Origin: DASUPK01 sp963782345
Lineage (GTDB): Bacteria > Actinomycetota > Thermoleophilia > Solirubrobacterales > 70-9
Direction of reading: 5' to 3'
Length of the DNA: 64,000 nt
Assembly: GCA_963782345.1 (NCBI GenBank)
Contig: CAWAJF010000005.1
Coordinates: forward strand, 496,001-560,000
The notes under the pieces are model-generated. The model saw only the letters and a list, made by a program, of their open reading frames with translations, searched no databases and was not told the DNA's origin. Position numbers and translations under genes: made by a program. Positions 15,812-24,030 of this stretch are shown one piece after another. Each line of letters begins with the position of its first letter. Within the stretch, counting starts at the first letter, position 1.

Positions 15812-17782
15812 ATGCCCAAGAGCAGCAAGAAGTTGGCCGATCAGCGCAAGGAGCTCCCCAACGCTCCGGGCGTCTACGTCTTCCGCAACCGGGCGGGGGA
15901 GGCGCTGTACGTGGGCAAGGCGAACTCGATACGGAAGCGCGTGGCCTCGCATTTCGCCGGCAAGGGCGGAGGCCGTGGCTCGGGCATGGGCGGCACCGCG
16001 GAGCTGATCGACCGCACGGACTCGATCGAGTTCCTCGTCACGCAGAACGAGCCGGAGGCCCTGCTCGCCGAGCAGAGCTTCATCAAGCGCTACCGGCCGC
16101 GGTTCAACATCCGGCTGCGGGACGACAAGTCCTACCCGTACGTTGGCGTCAGCCTGGACGAGGACTTCCCCCGCGTCTACTTCACCCGCGAGCGCCACCG
16201 GCCGAACCGCGCCTACTTCGGGCCGTTCTCGAGCGCCAAGCGGGTCCGCGAGACCCTCGACCTGCTCGGCAAGCTCTTCCAGTACCGGACCTGCGAGGGG
16301 GCCGAGCCCGGGCGGCGCTCCGGGGTTCCGTGCCTCGACTACTACATCAAGCGCTGCCAGGCGCCCTGCGTCGGTTACATCGACCGCGAGGAGTACAGGG
16401 GCAACATCGAACGCATCGTCGCCTTCCTCTCCGGCCGCTACAAGGAGATCGCCGGCGACCTCGAGGCGAAGATGGAGGAGGCGTCCGCGGCCGAGGACTT
16501 CGAGCGCGCGGCGCTCTTCCGGGACCGGCTGAACGCGGTCCGCTCGATGATGGAACGGCAGCAGGTCGCGGGAGGCTCGCTCGGCAGCGCGGACCTGATC
16601 GCCGTCGCGGTCGAGGGAAGCGATGCGAACGCGCAGGTCTTCCAGGTCCGGGACGGCGTCCTGGCCGAGCGGCAGGGCTTCTACCTGGCGGGAGAGGACG
16701 AAGCCACGGACGGCGACCGCGACCCCGGCGAGGTGGCCGAGACCTTCCTGCTCCAGTACTACGGCGCCGCGCCGGCGGTGCCGGGGAGGGTGATCGTCGG
16801 GCCGGAGCTGAAGGGGCGCACGAGCGTCCTCGCCGAGGCGCTCAGCAGCCAGCGCGACTCCCAGGTCGAGGTGCGGGTGGGCTCGCGCGGTGACCTGCGC
16901 CGCCTGCGCGAGCTGGCCGAGAAGAACGCGAAGCTCGCCCTCGCCCAGGACAAGCTCCGCCGCGAGCACCGCCGCCAGCAGCGGGTCGAGTCCCTCGCCG
17001 CGCTCCAGGAGGCGCTCGGCCTGGAGAGGGTCCCCGTCCGGATCGAGGGCTTCGACATCTCCAACCTCGGCGAGACGCACACGGTCGCTTCGATGGTGGT
17101 GTTCGAAGGGGCGGCGCCGAAGAAGTCCGACTACCGCAAGTTCGGGATCCGCGGCGACTTCGACGAGTCGAACGGCGACGATCCCGCTGATCAGGCGACG
17201 GAGGCGCGCCAGGACGCGAAGCGGAGGACGCGGCGACCTGATGATTTCGCCGCGATGAGGGAGGTGCTGACGCGGAGGCTCGGCCGCTACGTGCAGCAGG
17301 CCGACATCTCGCCGTACGACTCCGACCGCGACGCGAGCTTCGGCGCCCTGCCGGACCTGATCGTGATCGACGGCGGCAAGGGGCAGCTCTCCGCGGGGAT
17401 GAAGGCTCTGGAGCCGTTCACCGAGCGCGGTGTCGCGGTGGTCAGCCTCGCGAAGCGGATCGAGGAGGTCTTCGTCCCCGGTCGCTCCGACCCGATCCTG
17501 CTCGAGAAGGGATCGGATGCCCTCCGGATCCTCCAGCGGGTGCGCGACGAGGCACATCGCTTCGCGATCACCTTTCATCGCGGGCGGCGAGACAAGCAGA
17601 TGACCGCCTCCGTGCTCGACGGCGTCCGGGGCGTCGGGCCCGCTCGCAAGCGGGCGCTCCTGCGCCACTTCGGCTCTCCCGACCGGTTGCTGACGGCGAG
17701 CCGCGAGGAGCTCGAGGCGGTGCCCGGGGTGCCCGGTAAGCTCGCTCGCGAGATCCACAGGCAACTGCACAGAGCGGGCTGA
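15812..17782 (+). CDS. uvrC: Excinuclease ABC subunit C
   Basis: Dual-incision nuclease of nucleotide excision repair, 656 residues, normal length. The N-terminal GIY-YIG domain is NAPGVYVFRNRAGEALYVGK. A UVR motif lies around ERAALFRDRLNAVRSM. The C-terminal RNase H-like endonuclease carries the Asp in EGFDISNLGE and in DLIVIDGGKGQLSAG, and the protein closes with a helix-hairpin-helix pair (DGVRGVGPARKRALLRHFG, VPGVPGKLAREI). The ATG at 15812 fits the leaderless box, so an in-frame TTG 6 nt earlier is rejected. Its TGA overlaps the rapZ ATG. Confidence 0.97.
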   Translation: MPKSSKKLADQRKELPNAPGVYVFRNRAGEALYVGKANSIRKRVASHFAGKGGGRGSGMGGTAELIDRTDSIEFLVTQNEPEALLAEQSFIKRYRPRFNIRLRDDKSYPYVGVSLDEDFPRVYFTRERHRPNRAYFGPFSSAKRVRETLDLLGKLFQYRTCEGAEPGRRSGVPCLDYYIKRCQAPCVGYIDREEYRGNIERIVAFLSGRYKEIAGDLEAKMEEASAAEDFERAALFRDRLNAVRSMMERQQVAGGSLGSADLIAVAVEGSDANAQVFQVRDGVLAERQGFYLAGEDEATDGDRDPGEVAETFLLQYYGAAPAVPGRVIVGPELKGRTSVLAEALSSQRDSQVEVRVGSRGDLRRLRELAEKNAKLALAQDKLRREHRRQQRVESLAALQEALGLERVPVRIEGFDISNLGETHTVASMVVFEGAAPKKSDYRKFGIRGDFDESNGDDPADQATEARQDAKRRTRRPDDFAAMREVLTRRLGRYVQQADISPYDSDRDASFGALPDLIVIDGGKGQLSAGMKALEPFTERGVAVVSLAKRIEEVFVPGRSDPILLEKGSDALRILQRVRDEAHRFAITFHRGRRDKQMTASVLDGVRGVGPARKRALLRHFGSPDRLLTASREELEAVPGVPGKLAREIHRQLHRAG

Positions 17783-18756
17783 TGGCCAATAGGAAACGGG
17801 TTGCTCCTCGCTCCGCTTCGGAGCACCCTCGCACAACCGCCAACGGCGACGGCGCCAGGCCCACCGATCACAAGGTCGAGCTCGTGGTGATCACGGGATA
17901 TTCCGGCGCCGGCAAGTCGGAGGCGATCGCCGCCTTCGAGGATGGCGGCTACTTCTGCGTCGACAACCTCCCCCCGCGGATGATCGGCGGACTCGGCGAG
18001 CTCTTCCGCCACGAGGGCAGCGGAGTGGAGAAGGCGGCGGTGGTCACGGACGTGCGCGGTGGGGAGTACTTCGATGATCTCCAGGCCGTCCTCGACGAGC
18101 TGGGAGCGAGCGGGCTCGACCTGAAGGTCGTCTTCCTCGAGGCCGACGAGGAGGCACTCCTTCACCGCTACAAGGAGACGCGCCGCCGCCACCCGCTCGC
18201 GCGAAGCGGCCGCATCGTCGACGGGATCCGCGAGGAGCGCGATCAGCTCGCGCCACTGCGGGAGCGAGCGGACGTCGTCATCGACACGACCTCGCTCACG
18301 GGCGGGGCACTACGCCGCCGCATCGCGACCGAGCTGATCGGCCGGGACGCCCGGGAGAACCAGCTCGCTCTCACGATCCTCACCTTCGGCTTCAAGAACG
18401 GCCCGCCGTCGGACGCCGACCTCACCCTCGACGTCCGCTTCCTCCCGAACCCGCACTACGTCGACGACCTCCGCCCCCTCACCGGGCTCGACGAGCCGGT
18501 CAGGGAGTACGTCGAGTCGGGGACGCAGGCCGGCGAGTTCTACGGGCGACTGATGCCGCTCCTCGATTTCCTCCTGCCCGCCTATGTCGCGGAGGGCAAG
18601 CAGCACCTGACGATCGCGGTGGGCTGCACGGGTGGCAGGCACCGCTCGGTCACGGTCGCGGACCGGATCGCACGCGCGCTCGGCCGCAGAGAGGACGTCA
18701 AGCTGCAGCTCGTGCACCGCGACGTCGACCTGGCGCCCACCAGTCCGCTGCGCTGA
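17782..18756 (+). CDS. rapZ: RNase adapter / nucleotide-binding protein RapZ (YvcJ)
   Basis: P-loop protein of the RapZ/YvcJ family, 324 residues. The Walker A motif is ITGYSGAGKSEAIAAFED. The family blocks FCVDNLPPRMI, DVRGGEYFDDL and VFLEADEEALLHRYKETRRR follow, and the C-terminal half contains LTILTFGFKNGPPSDADLTL and AVGCTGGRHRSVTVAD. In Enterobacteria it controls GlmS via small RNAs; its role in Actinobacteria is unclear. It is normally followed by yvcK and whiA; here an ABC exporter follows instead, after repeat A copy 3. Confidence 0.95.
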   Translation: MANRKRVAPRSASEHPRTTANGDGARPTDHKVELVVITGYSGAGKSEAIAAFEDGGYFCVDNLPPRMIGGLGELFRHEGSGVEKAAVVTDVRGGEYFDDLQAVLDELGASGLDLKVVFLEADEEALLHRYKETRRRHPLARSGRIVDGIREERDQLAPLRERADVVIDTTSLTGGALRRRIATELIGRDARENQLALTILTFGFKNGPPSDADLTLDVRFLPNPHYVDDLRPLTGLDEPVREYVESGTQAGEFYGRLMPLLDFLLPAYVAEGKQHLTIAVGCTGGRHRSVTVADRIARALGRREDVKLQLVHRDVDLAPTSPLR

Positions 18757-18830
18757 GGAGCGGAGGGCGAAGCCCGGAGCGACTTGTCCTGGGCGGACGC
18801 CTGCGGGCGCGACTGATGGCGAAGCCGACC
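18757..18830 (+). repeat. Intergenic repeat family A, copy 3
   Basis: Begins directly after the rapZ stop. It keeps GGGCGAAGCCC, GCGACTTGTCC and the tail GACTGATGGCGAAGCCGACC, and lacks the first hairpin's left arm. Its end supplies the CCTAAGAT that serves as -10 for the ABC ATPase. Confidence 0.7.
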
Positions 18831-18831
18831 C

Positions 18832-18837
18832 TAAGAT
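18832..18837 (+). promoter_or_regulatory. -10 box TAAGAT
   Basis: TAAGAT ends 6 nt before the GTG at 18844, at the edge of repeat A copy 3. Confidence 0.45.
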
Positions 18838-18843
18838 CCCCGC

Positions 18844-19773
18844 GTGGCCAATTCCGTGATCAGCGTCAAAGGGCTGCGCAAGTCCTATGGGGACCTGGAA
18901 GCCGTGCGCGGCATCGATCTCGATGTGGGCGCCGGCGAGATCTTCGCCTTCCTCGGACCCAACGGCGCCGGCAAGACGACCACCGTCGAGGTCCTGGAGG
19001 GTTACCGGACCCGGAACGGCGGCGAGGTGAGCGTCCTCGGCAGTGATCCCCAGGAGGCCGACCGGGCCTGGCGGCAGCGGGTCGGCTTCGTGCTCCAGGA
19101 GTCCCGGCTGGTACCCGAGCTCACTCCCCGAGAGGCGGTCGAGCAGTACGCCGGCTACTACGCTCACCCGAGGGACATCGACGAGACGGTGAACCTGGTC
19201 GGGCTGGCCGACAAGGCCGGTGTCAGGACGTCCAAGCTCTCGGGCGGCCAGCAGCGCCGCCTGGACGTGGCCTTGGCCCTGATCGGCGACCCCGAGCTCC
19301 TCTTCCTGGACGAGCCCACGACAGGCTTCGACCCATCGGCGCGACGCCAGGCCTGGGACGTGATCGGCGGCCTTCGGGATCTCGGCAAGACCGTCTTCCT
19401 GACCACGCACTACATGGACGAGGCGCAGGCGCTGGCGGACCGCGTCGCGATCATCTCGGCCGGGCGGATCGTGGCAACCGGTACGCCTGGGGACCTGGGC
19501 GGCGATCAACAAGGGCGCACGGAGATCAGCTTCCGGCTCCCCGCCGGCGCTCATGCCCCCGATCTGCCCTTCGCAGTGCGGACGAGCGCGCGGATCGACG
19601 CCGGGTCTGTGTCGCTCACCGTGGAGGATCCGGTCCCGTTGTTGCGTGAGCTGACCAACTGGGCCGCGGAGCGCGGGGTCGGGTTGCCGGGGCTGACCGT
19701 CGGCTCGCCCAGCCTCGAGGACGTCTATCTGGAGCTGACCGACCGCGCCGATGGAGCGGAGGCCTCCGAATGA
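18844..19773 (+). CDS. ABC transporter ATP-binding protein (ABC-2 exporter type)
   Basis: A 309-residue nucleotide-binding subunit: Walker A GPNGAGKTTTVEVLEGY, Q-loop FVLQESRLVPELTP, signature KLSGGQQRRLDVALAL, Walker B LLFLDEPTTGFDP and H-loop VFLTTHYMDEAQAL. The C-terminal 80 residues are the extension typical of DrrA/NatA-like exporters. The GTG at 18844 is supported by the TAAGAT box. It overlaps the permease gene by ATGA. It occupies the position where yvcK-whiA is expected in Gram-positive uvrC-rapZ clusters. Confidence 0.93.
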   Translation: MANSVISVKGLRKSYGDLEAVRGIDLDVGAGEIFAFLGPNGAGKTTTVEVLEGYRTRNGGEVSVLGSDPQEADRAWRQRVGFVLQESRLVPELTPREAVEQYAGYYAHPRDIDETVNLVGLADKAGVRTSKLSGGQQRRLDVALALIGDPELLFLDEPTTGFDPSARRQAWDVIGGLRDLGKTVFLTTHYMDEAQALADRVAIISAGRIVATGTPGDLGGDQQGRTEISFRLPAGAHAPDLPFAVRTSARIDAGSVSLTVEDPVPLLRELTNWAAERGVGLPGLTVGSPSLEDVYLELTDRADGAEASE

Positions 19774-20537
19774 CCGGCGTGGCCGTCGTCCTCCATCAGT
19801 TCCGCTTCGACCAGAAGGTCTTCTGGCGGAACCCGGCGGCGGTCTTCTTCACCGCGGCCCTGCCGCTGATCTTCCTGTTCATGCTCGCGACGCTGTTCGC
19901 GAACAACGAGATCTCCGGGCTGCACGTCAAGGGAGCGACGTACTACGTGCCGGCGATCATCTCCCTCGCCGTGATCTCGGCGACGACGGTGAAGCTTGCG
20001 ACCAACCTCCCTGCCGAGCGGGAGGCCGGTCAGCTGAAGCGGGTGCGGGGGACGCCGCTGCCACCCGCCGCCTTCGTCGCGGGAAGGGTGGGGAACTCCC
20101 TGGTCATCTCGGTGATCATGGTCGCGCTGGTCAGCGTGATCGGCGCGCTGGTCTACGGCGTCACCATCCCGACCCACACGATGCCGGCGATGCTGGTCAC
20201 GCTCGCGGTCGGCGCCTTCTCCTTCTCCTGCCTCGGCTTCGCGCTCGCCGCGGTGATCCCGACCGCGGAGGCGGCCCCGGCCGTAACCAACGCCACGGTC
20301 CTGCCGCTGTACTTCCTGTCAGGTGTATTCATTCCTCAAAGCGAGATCCCGGGTGGCGTGCTCAACTTCGCCGACGCGTTTCCAATCCGCCACTTCTTCG
20401 ATGCGATGTTCACCGCATGGGATCCGAACACGACGGGTGCCGGGTTCGAATTCGGACATCTGGCCGTCGTTGCGGCCTGGGGGGTCTTCGGCCTGCTCGT
20501 CGCCGTTCGGTTCTTCCGCTGGGAGCCCCGGCGCTGA
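19770..20537 (+). CDS. ABC-2 type permease
   Basis: A 255-residue membrane partner of the preceding ATPase, with six hydrophobic helices. The head is RFDQKVFWRNPAAVFFTAAL, and the family motif region is FSCLGFALAAVIPTAEAAPA followed by PLYFLSGVFIPQSEIP. It matches DrrB/NodJ-type exporters for drugs, lipids or polysaccharides. The substrate cannot be inferred. The start is the ATG in the ATGA overlap. Confidence 0.92.
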   Translation: MTGVAVVLHQFRFDQKVFWRNPAAVFFTAALPLIFLFMLATLFANNEISGLHVKGATYYVPAIISLAVISATTVKLATNLPAEREAGQLKRVRGTPLPPAAFVAGRVGNSLVISVIMVALVSVIGALVYGVTIPTHTMPAMLVTLAVGAFSFSCLGFALAAVIPTAEAAPAVTNATVLPLYFLSGVFIPQSEIPGGVLNFADAFPIRHFFDAMFTAWDPNTTGAGFEFGHLAVVAAWGVFGLLVAVRFFRWEPRR

Positions 20538-20599
20538 CTGACCGTCGCCTCGGCCTGTAAGGTCCGCGGCCGGCAGGAACCGACCCGACCCACCGTCTC

Positions 20600-20968
20600 G
20601 TGAGCCTCCACTACGCAGCCGTAAAAGTCTCCGATCTCGAGCGCAGCGGTGCGTTCTACGACTCGATCCTCGCGCCCCTCGGCTGGCGCCGCCAGCAGGC
20701 ACCCGCGAACTCGGTGAGCTGGGGGCTGATCAAGGCCGAGTTCTTCATCGAGCTTTCGGACACCCAGCGCCCGGGGTATGGGCAGATCTCCTTTCCGGCG
20801 AAGAGCATCCCGGCGGTCAAGGCGTCGTTCGAATCCGGCTCGGCAAATGGGGGAGACCCCGTCGCGGAGCCGGGCAGCGCCCCCGCCTTCGGGCAGGGCA
20901 ACTACTCCTGCCGGCTCACCGACCCCGACGGCTATCTGGTCGAGGTCTGCGTCGCGCACGACCGCTGA
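20600..20968 (+). CDS. VOC (glyoxalase/bleomycin-resistance fold) protein
   Basis: A 122-residue vicinal-oxygen-chelate domain: LHYAAVKVSDLERSGAFYDS at the N-terminus and CRLTDPDGYLVEVCVAHDR at the C-terminus. The first His and the final Glu are candidate metal ligands. The enzyme activity is unknown; such single-domain proteins are often lyases or resistance proteins. A TAAGGT at 20558-20563 leaves a leader of roughly 30 nt before the GTG, unlike the leaderless genes. Confidence 0.8.
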   Translation: MSLHYAAVKVSDLERSGAFYDSILAPLGWRRQQAPANSVSWGLIKAEFFIELSDTQRPGYGQISFPAKSIPAVKASFESGSANGGDPVAEPGSAPAFGQGNYSCRLTDPDGYLVEVCVAHDR

Positions 20969-20972
20969 GGTA

Positions 20973-20993
20973 TCTCCGTGCTCCGCACGGGGA
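20973..20993 (+). terminator. Hairpin between the VOC gene and gap
   Basis: TCTCCGTG-CTCCG-CACGGGGA forms an 8-bp stem (one G-U pair) directly after the VOC stop. It lacks a U tract; it may be a weak terminator or part of the gap leader. Confidence 0.4.
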
Positions 20994-21052
20994 CGCAGGC
21001 GGTTGCGGCCCGGTAATTTGAGTGGAGCAAACCCCGTCTAGGAGGACTTCAA

Positions 21053-22072
21053 ATGGCAGTCAAGGTGGGCATCAACGGCTTCGGGCGCATCGGCCGGAAC
21101 CTCTTCCGGGCCGCCCTCGAGGCCGGCTCTGATCTCGAGTTCGTCGCGGTCAATGACCTGGTCGACGCCGAGACCATGGCTCACCTGCTCAAGTACGACA
21201 CCGTGCTCGGTCGCTTTCCGGGCGAGATCGAGGTCTCGGCCGGTGGCATCACCGTCGACGGCAAGGAGCTCAAGGTCCTGAACGAGAGGGACCCCGCCGC
21301 GCTTCCCTGGGAAGACCTCGGCGTCGAGGTCGTGATCGAGTCCACCGGCCTCTTCACCGGCCGAGACGATGCCGCCAAGCACCTGGAGGCCGGGGCGAGG
21401 AAGGTGATCATCTCGGCGCCTGCCAAGGAGCCCGACATCACGGTCGTCCTGGGAGTGAACTTCGACACCTACGACCCCGAGAAGCACGACATCATCTCCA
21501 ACGCCTCCTGCACCACCAACTGCCTGGCGCCGGTGGCGAAGGTCCTGAACGACACGGTCGGCATCGAGCGCGGCCTGATGACCACCATCCACGCCTACAC
21601 CGCCGACCAGCGCCTCCAGGACATGCCCCACAAGGACCTGCGCAGGGCCCGCGCGGCGGCGATGAACCTGATCCCGACCAGCACCGGCGCCGCCAAGGCG
21701 GTCGGCCTCGTCCTGCCGGATCTGGCGGGCAAGCTCAGCGGCATCTCGGTCCGCGCGCCGGTGATCACCGGCTCGCTCGTCGATCTGACCTGCGACGTCT
21801 CGAAGGAGACCAGCGAGGAGGAGATCAACGCGGCGATGAGGGAGGCCGCGGCGGGTCCCCTCTCGGGGATCCTCAAGTACACCGAGGACCCGATCGTCTC
21901 CACGGACATCGTCACCGACCCCCACTCCTCGATCTTCGACGCCGAGCAGACCGTGGTGGTCGACGGAACCTTCGTCAAGCTCCTCTCCTGGTACGACAAC
22001 GAGTGGGGCTACGCCAAGCGCTGCGTCGACCTGGCGGAGAAGGTGCTGCAGCCGGCCGCGGTAAGTGCCTGA
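21053..22072 (+). CDS. gap: Glyceraldehyde-3-phosphate dehydrogenase, type I
   Basis: Glycolytic NAD-dependent GAPDH, 339 residues. The NAD loop is VGINGFGRIGRNLFRAALE, the catalytic Cys lies in SNASCTTNCLAPVAK, the following TTIHAYTADQRLQDMPHKDL carries the catalytic His, and DNEWGYAKR is near the end. A strong ribosome-binding site AGGAGG precedes the ATG by 7 nt, which contrasts with the leaderless genes around it. First gene of the gap-pgk-tpiA-gpmI run, all overlapping or touching. Confidence 0.97.
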   Translation: MAVKVGINGFGRIGRNLFRAALEAGSDLEFVAVNDLVDAETMAHLLKYDTVLGRFPGEIEVSAGGITVDGKELKVLNERDPAALPWEDLGVEVVIESTGLFTGRDDAAKHLEAGARKVIISAPAKEPDITVVLGVNFDTYDPEKHDIISNASCTTNCLAPVAKVLNDTVGIERGLMTTIHAYTADQRLQDMPHKDLRRARAAAMNLIPTSTGAAKAVGLVLPDLAGKLSGISVRAPVITGSLVDLTCDVSKETSEEEINAAMREAAAGPLSGILKYTEDPIVSTDIVTDPHSSIFDAEQTVVVDGTFVKLLSWYDNEWGYAKRCVDLAEKVLQPAAVSA

Positions 22073-23270
22073 GGCTCAGGGGGCACGCTCGTTCGGCAAG
22101 GCGAGCGTCAGAGATGCCGATGTGGATGGCCGCAGGGTTCTGCTGCGCGCGGACCTGAACGTCCCGCTTGACCAGGGCGAGGTCGCCGACGACACGCGGA
22201 TCCGCGCGTCGCTGCCCACGATCGAGCTGCTCCGCGATCGCGGGGCGAGCATCGTCCTCGTCTCGCACCTGGGGCGGCCGGAGGGCGCCGACCCGAGCCT
22301 CTCGATGGCGCCGGTCGCCAAACGGTTGGGCAAGCTCCTCGACGCACCGGTCAAGCTGGCCCCCGCCGTGGTCGGCGACGAGGTGATGAAGATGGCCTCC
22401 GAGCTCGCCCCCGGCGAGATCCTGCTGCTCGAGAACAGCCGCTTCGAGGAGGGCGAGACCAGGAACGACCCCGAGCTGGCCGAGGCTCTGGGTGCGCTGG
22501 CCGATCTCTACGTCAACGACGCCTTTGGCACCGCGCACCGTGCCCACGCGACGACGGAGGGCGTCGCGCATCGCCTCCCGGGCTACGCCGGGCTGCTCCT
22601 GGAGCGGGAGGTCGGCCAGCTCACCGCCGTCCGCGATGACCCGAAGCGGCCGCTGATCGTCGTCCTCGGGGGCGCCAAGGTGACCGACAAGCTCGGCGTG
22701 ATCGATCGCTTCCTCGGTTTCGCCGAGGAGATCCTGATCGGTGGCGCGATGTGCTTCAGTTTCTTCAAGGCCGAGAGCAGGGACACCGGCAATTCCCTGG
22801 TCGAGGAGGAGGGCGTCGAGGCGGCCAAGCGCGTGCTCACCGAGGTGGAGAAGAGCGACACCATGCTCGAGCTGCCCGAGGATCTCGTCCTCGGCAAGAG
22901 CCTCGACGCGGGGACCGAGACCCGCGAGCTGAACGGGGTGGACGTGCCCGAGGGGTGGATGGGCCTCGATGTCGGGGACAACACGGCGGCCAACTTCTCC
23001 AAGCGGATCGCCCGCGCGGGGACCGTCTTCTGGAATGGGCCGATGGGTGCCTTCGAGGTCCCGCCCTTCGACGCCGGAACGCGCGCCGTCGCCGAGGCCG
23101 TGGCGGCCGCTCCAGGCCACACTGTCGTCGGTGGGGGCGACTCCGTCGCGGCGCTGCACGAGTTCGGACTCGCGGACTCCGTCGACTGGATCTCGACCGG
23201 CGGCGGCGCCTCGCTGGAGCTGGTGGAGGGGCGCGACCTGCCCGGCTTGGAGGCTCTTCGAGATGCCTGA
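22065..23270 (+). CDS. pgk: Phosphoglycerate kinase
   Basis: Converts 1,3-bisphosphoglycerate and ADP to 3-phosphoglycerate and ATP. It has 401 residues, normal for the family. Motifs: LLRADLNVPLDQGEVADDTR, VLVSHLGRPEG, GTAHRAHATTEGVA, VLGGAKVTDKLGV, and the C-terminal VGGGDSVAALHEFG plus ISTGGGASLELVEG. The GTG start lies 8 bp inside gap, so translation is coupled. It overlaps tpiA by the same amount. Confidence 0.97.
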   Translation: MPEAQGARSFGKASVRDADVDGRRVLLRADLNVPLDQGEVADDTRIRASLPTIELLRDRGASIVLVSHLGRPEGADPSLSMAPVAKRLGKLLDAPVKLAPAVVGDEVMKMASELAPGEILLLENSRFEEGETRNDPELAEALGALADLYVNDAFGTAHRAHATTEGVAHRLPGYAGLLLEREVGQLTAVRDDPKRPLIVVLGGAKVTDKLGVIDRFLGFAEEILIGGAMCFSFFKAESRDTGNSLVEEEGVEAAKRVLTEVEKSDTMLELPEDLVLGKSLDAGTETRELNGVDVPEGWMGLDVGDNTAANFSKRIARAGTVFWNGPMGAFEVPPFDAGTRAVAEAVAAAPGHTVVGGGDSVAALHEFGLADSVDWISTGGGASLELVEGRDLPGLEALRDA

Positions 23271-24030
23271 GCGGATGCCGTACCTCGCGGCGAATTGGAA
23301 GATGCACAAGACGGGGGGCGAAGCAACCGAGTTCGTCGAGGCGTTGGTCTCCGAATTTGGTGGCAACGCTGTCCCGTTGGGTGTGGAGGTTGTTCTCTGT
23401 CCGCCCTTCACTGCTCTCGCGAACCTGGAGCCGGACAAGGATCAGGTCGGGTTCAGGCTCGCCGCCCAGAACATGCACGAGGAGGCCGAGGGCGCTTTCA
23501 CCGGCGAGGTCTCCGCGCCGATGCTGCTCGAGCTCGGCGTCGACGGTGTGATCCTCGGCCACTCCGAGCGCCGCCAGTACTTCGGCGAGAGCGACGAGGC
23601 CCTGGCGCGCAAGGTGCCCGCGGCTCTCGGCGCCGGCCTGGAGCCGATCCTCTGCGTGGGGGAGAACGAGGCCCAGAGGGACTCCGAGGAGACCGAGGGC
23701 ATCCTCACCCGTCAGATCGCGGCCGACCTCGCCGACGTTCCCGAGGAGCGGCTCGGCGAGGTCGTGATCGCGTACGAGCCGATCTGGGCGATCGGCACGG
23801 GCCGCACCGCGACGCCCGAGCAGGCGCAGGAGGCGTGCGCGCTGATCCGCGGACTGATCGAAAGCCGCTCGAGCGAGGCGGCCGCGGCGATCCGGATCCT
23901 CTATGGAGGCTCGGTGAAGCCGGCCAACGCCGCCGAGCTGATCGCGTTGCCTGACGTCGACGGCGCGCTGGTGGGCGGGGCAAGTCTCGATCCGAACGAC
24001 TTCGCGGCGATCGTCGAAGCCGCCCGATGA
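23263..24030 (+). CDS. tpiA: Triosephosphate isomerase
   Basis: Interconverts dihydroxyacetone phosphate and glyceraldehyde-3-phosphate. 255 residues. Asn/Lys in LAANWKMHK, catalytic His in ILGHSERRQYFGESD, catalytic Glu in VIAYEPIWAIGTG, and phosphate loop LYGGSVKPANAAEL. The ATG at 23263 sits inside the pgk 3' end. The first 40 codons are less GC-biased than their surroundings (several GTT, TTT and GGT codons). The stop overlaps the gpmI start as ATGA. Confidence 0.97.
   Translation: MPERMPYLAANWKMHKTGGEATEFVEALVSEFGGNAVPLGVEVVLCPPFTALANLEPDKDQVGFRLAAQNMHEEAEGAFTGEVSAPMLLELGVDGVILGHSERRQYFGESDEALARKVPAALGAGLEPILCVGENEAQRDSEETEGILTRQIAADLADVPEERLGEVVIAYEPIWAIGTGRTATPEQAQEACALIRGLIESRSSEAAAAIRILYGGSVKPANAAELIALPDVDGALVGGASLDPNDFAAIVEAAR

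Noticed and set aside
15683..15812. LexA box in front of uvrC.
   Set aside because: No GAAC-N4-GTTC sequence is present; the only match in the window is at lexA.
15776..17836. 686-codon minus-strand frame opposite uvrC.
   Set aside because: No motifs, compositional shadow of uvrC.
18816..19046. Plus-strand frame starting ATGGCGAAGCCGACC in repeat A copy 3.
   Set aside because: It runs out of frame through the ABC ATPase; the ATG is part of the repeat tail and the GTG at 18844 has the promoter spacing.
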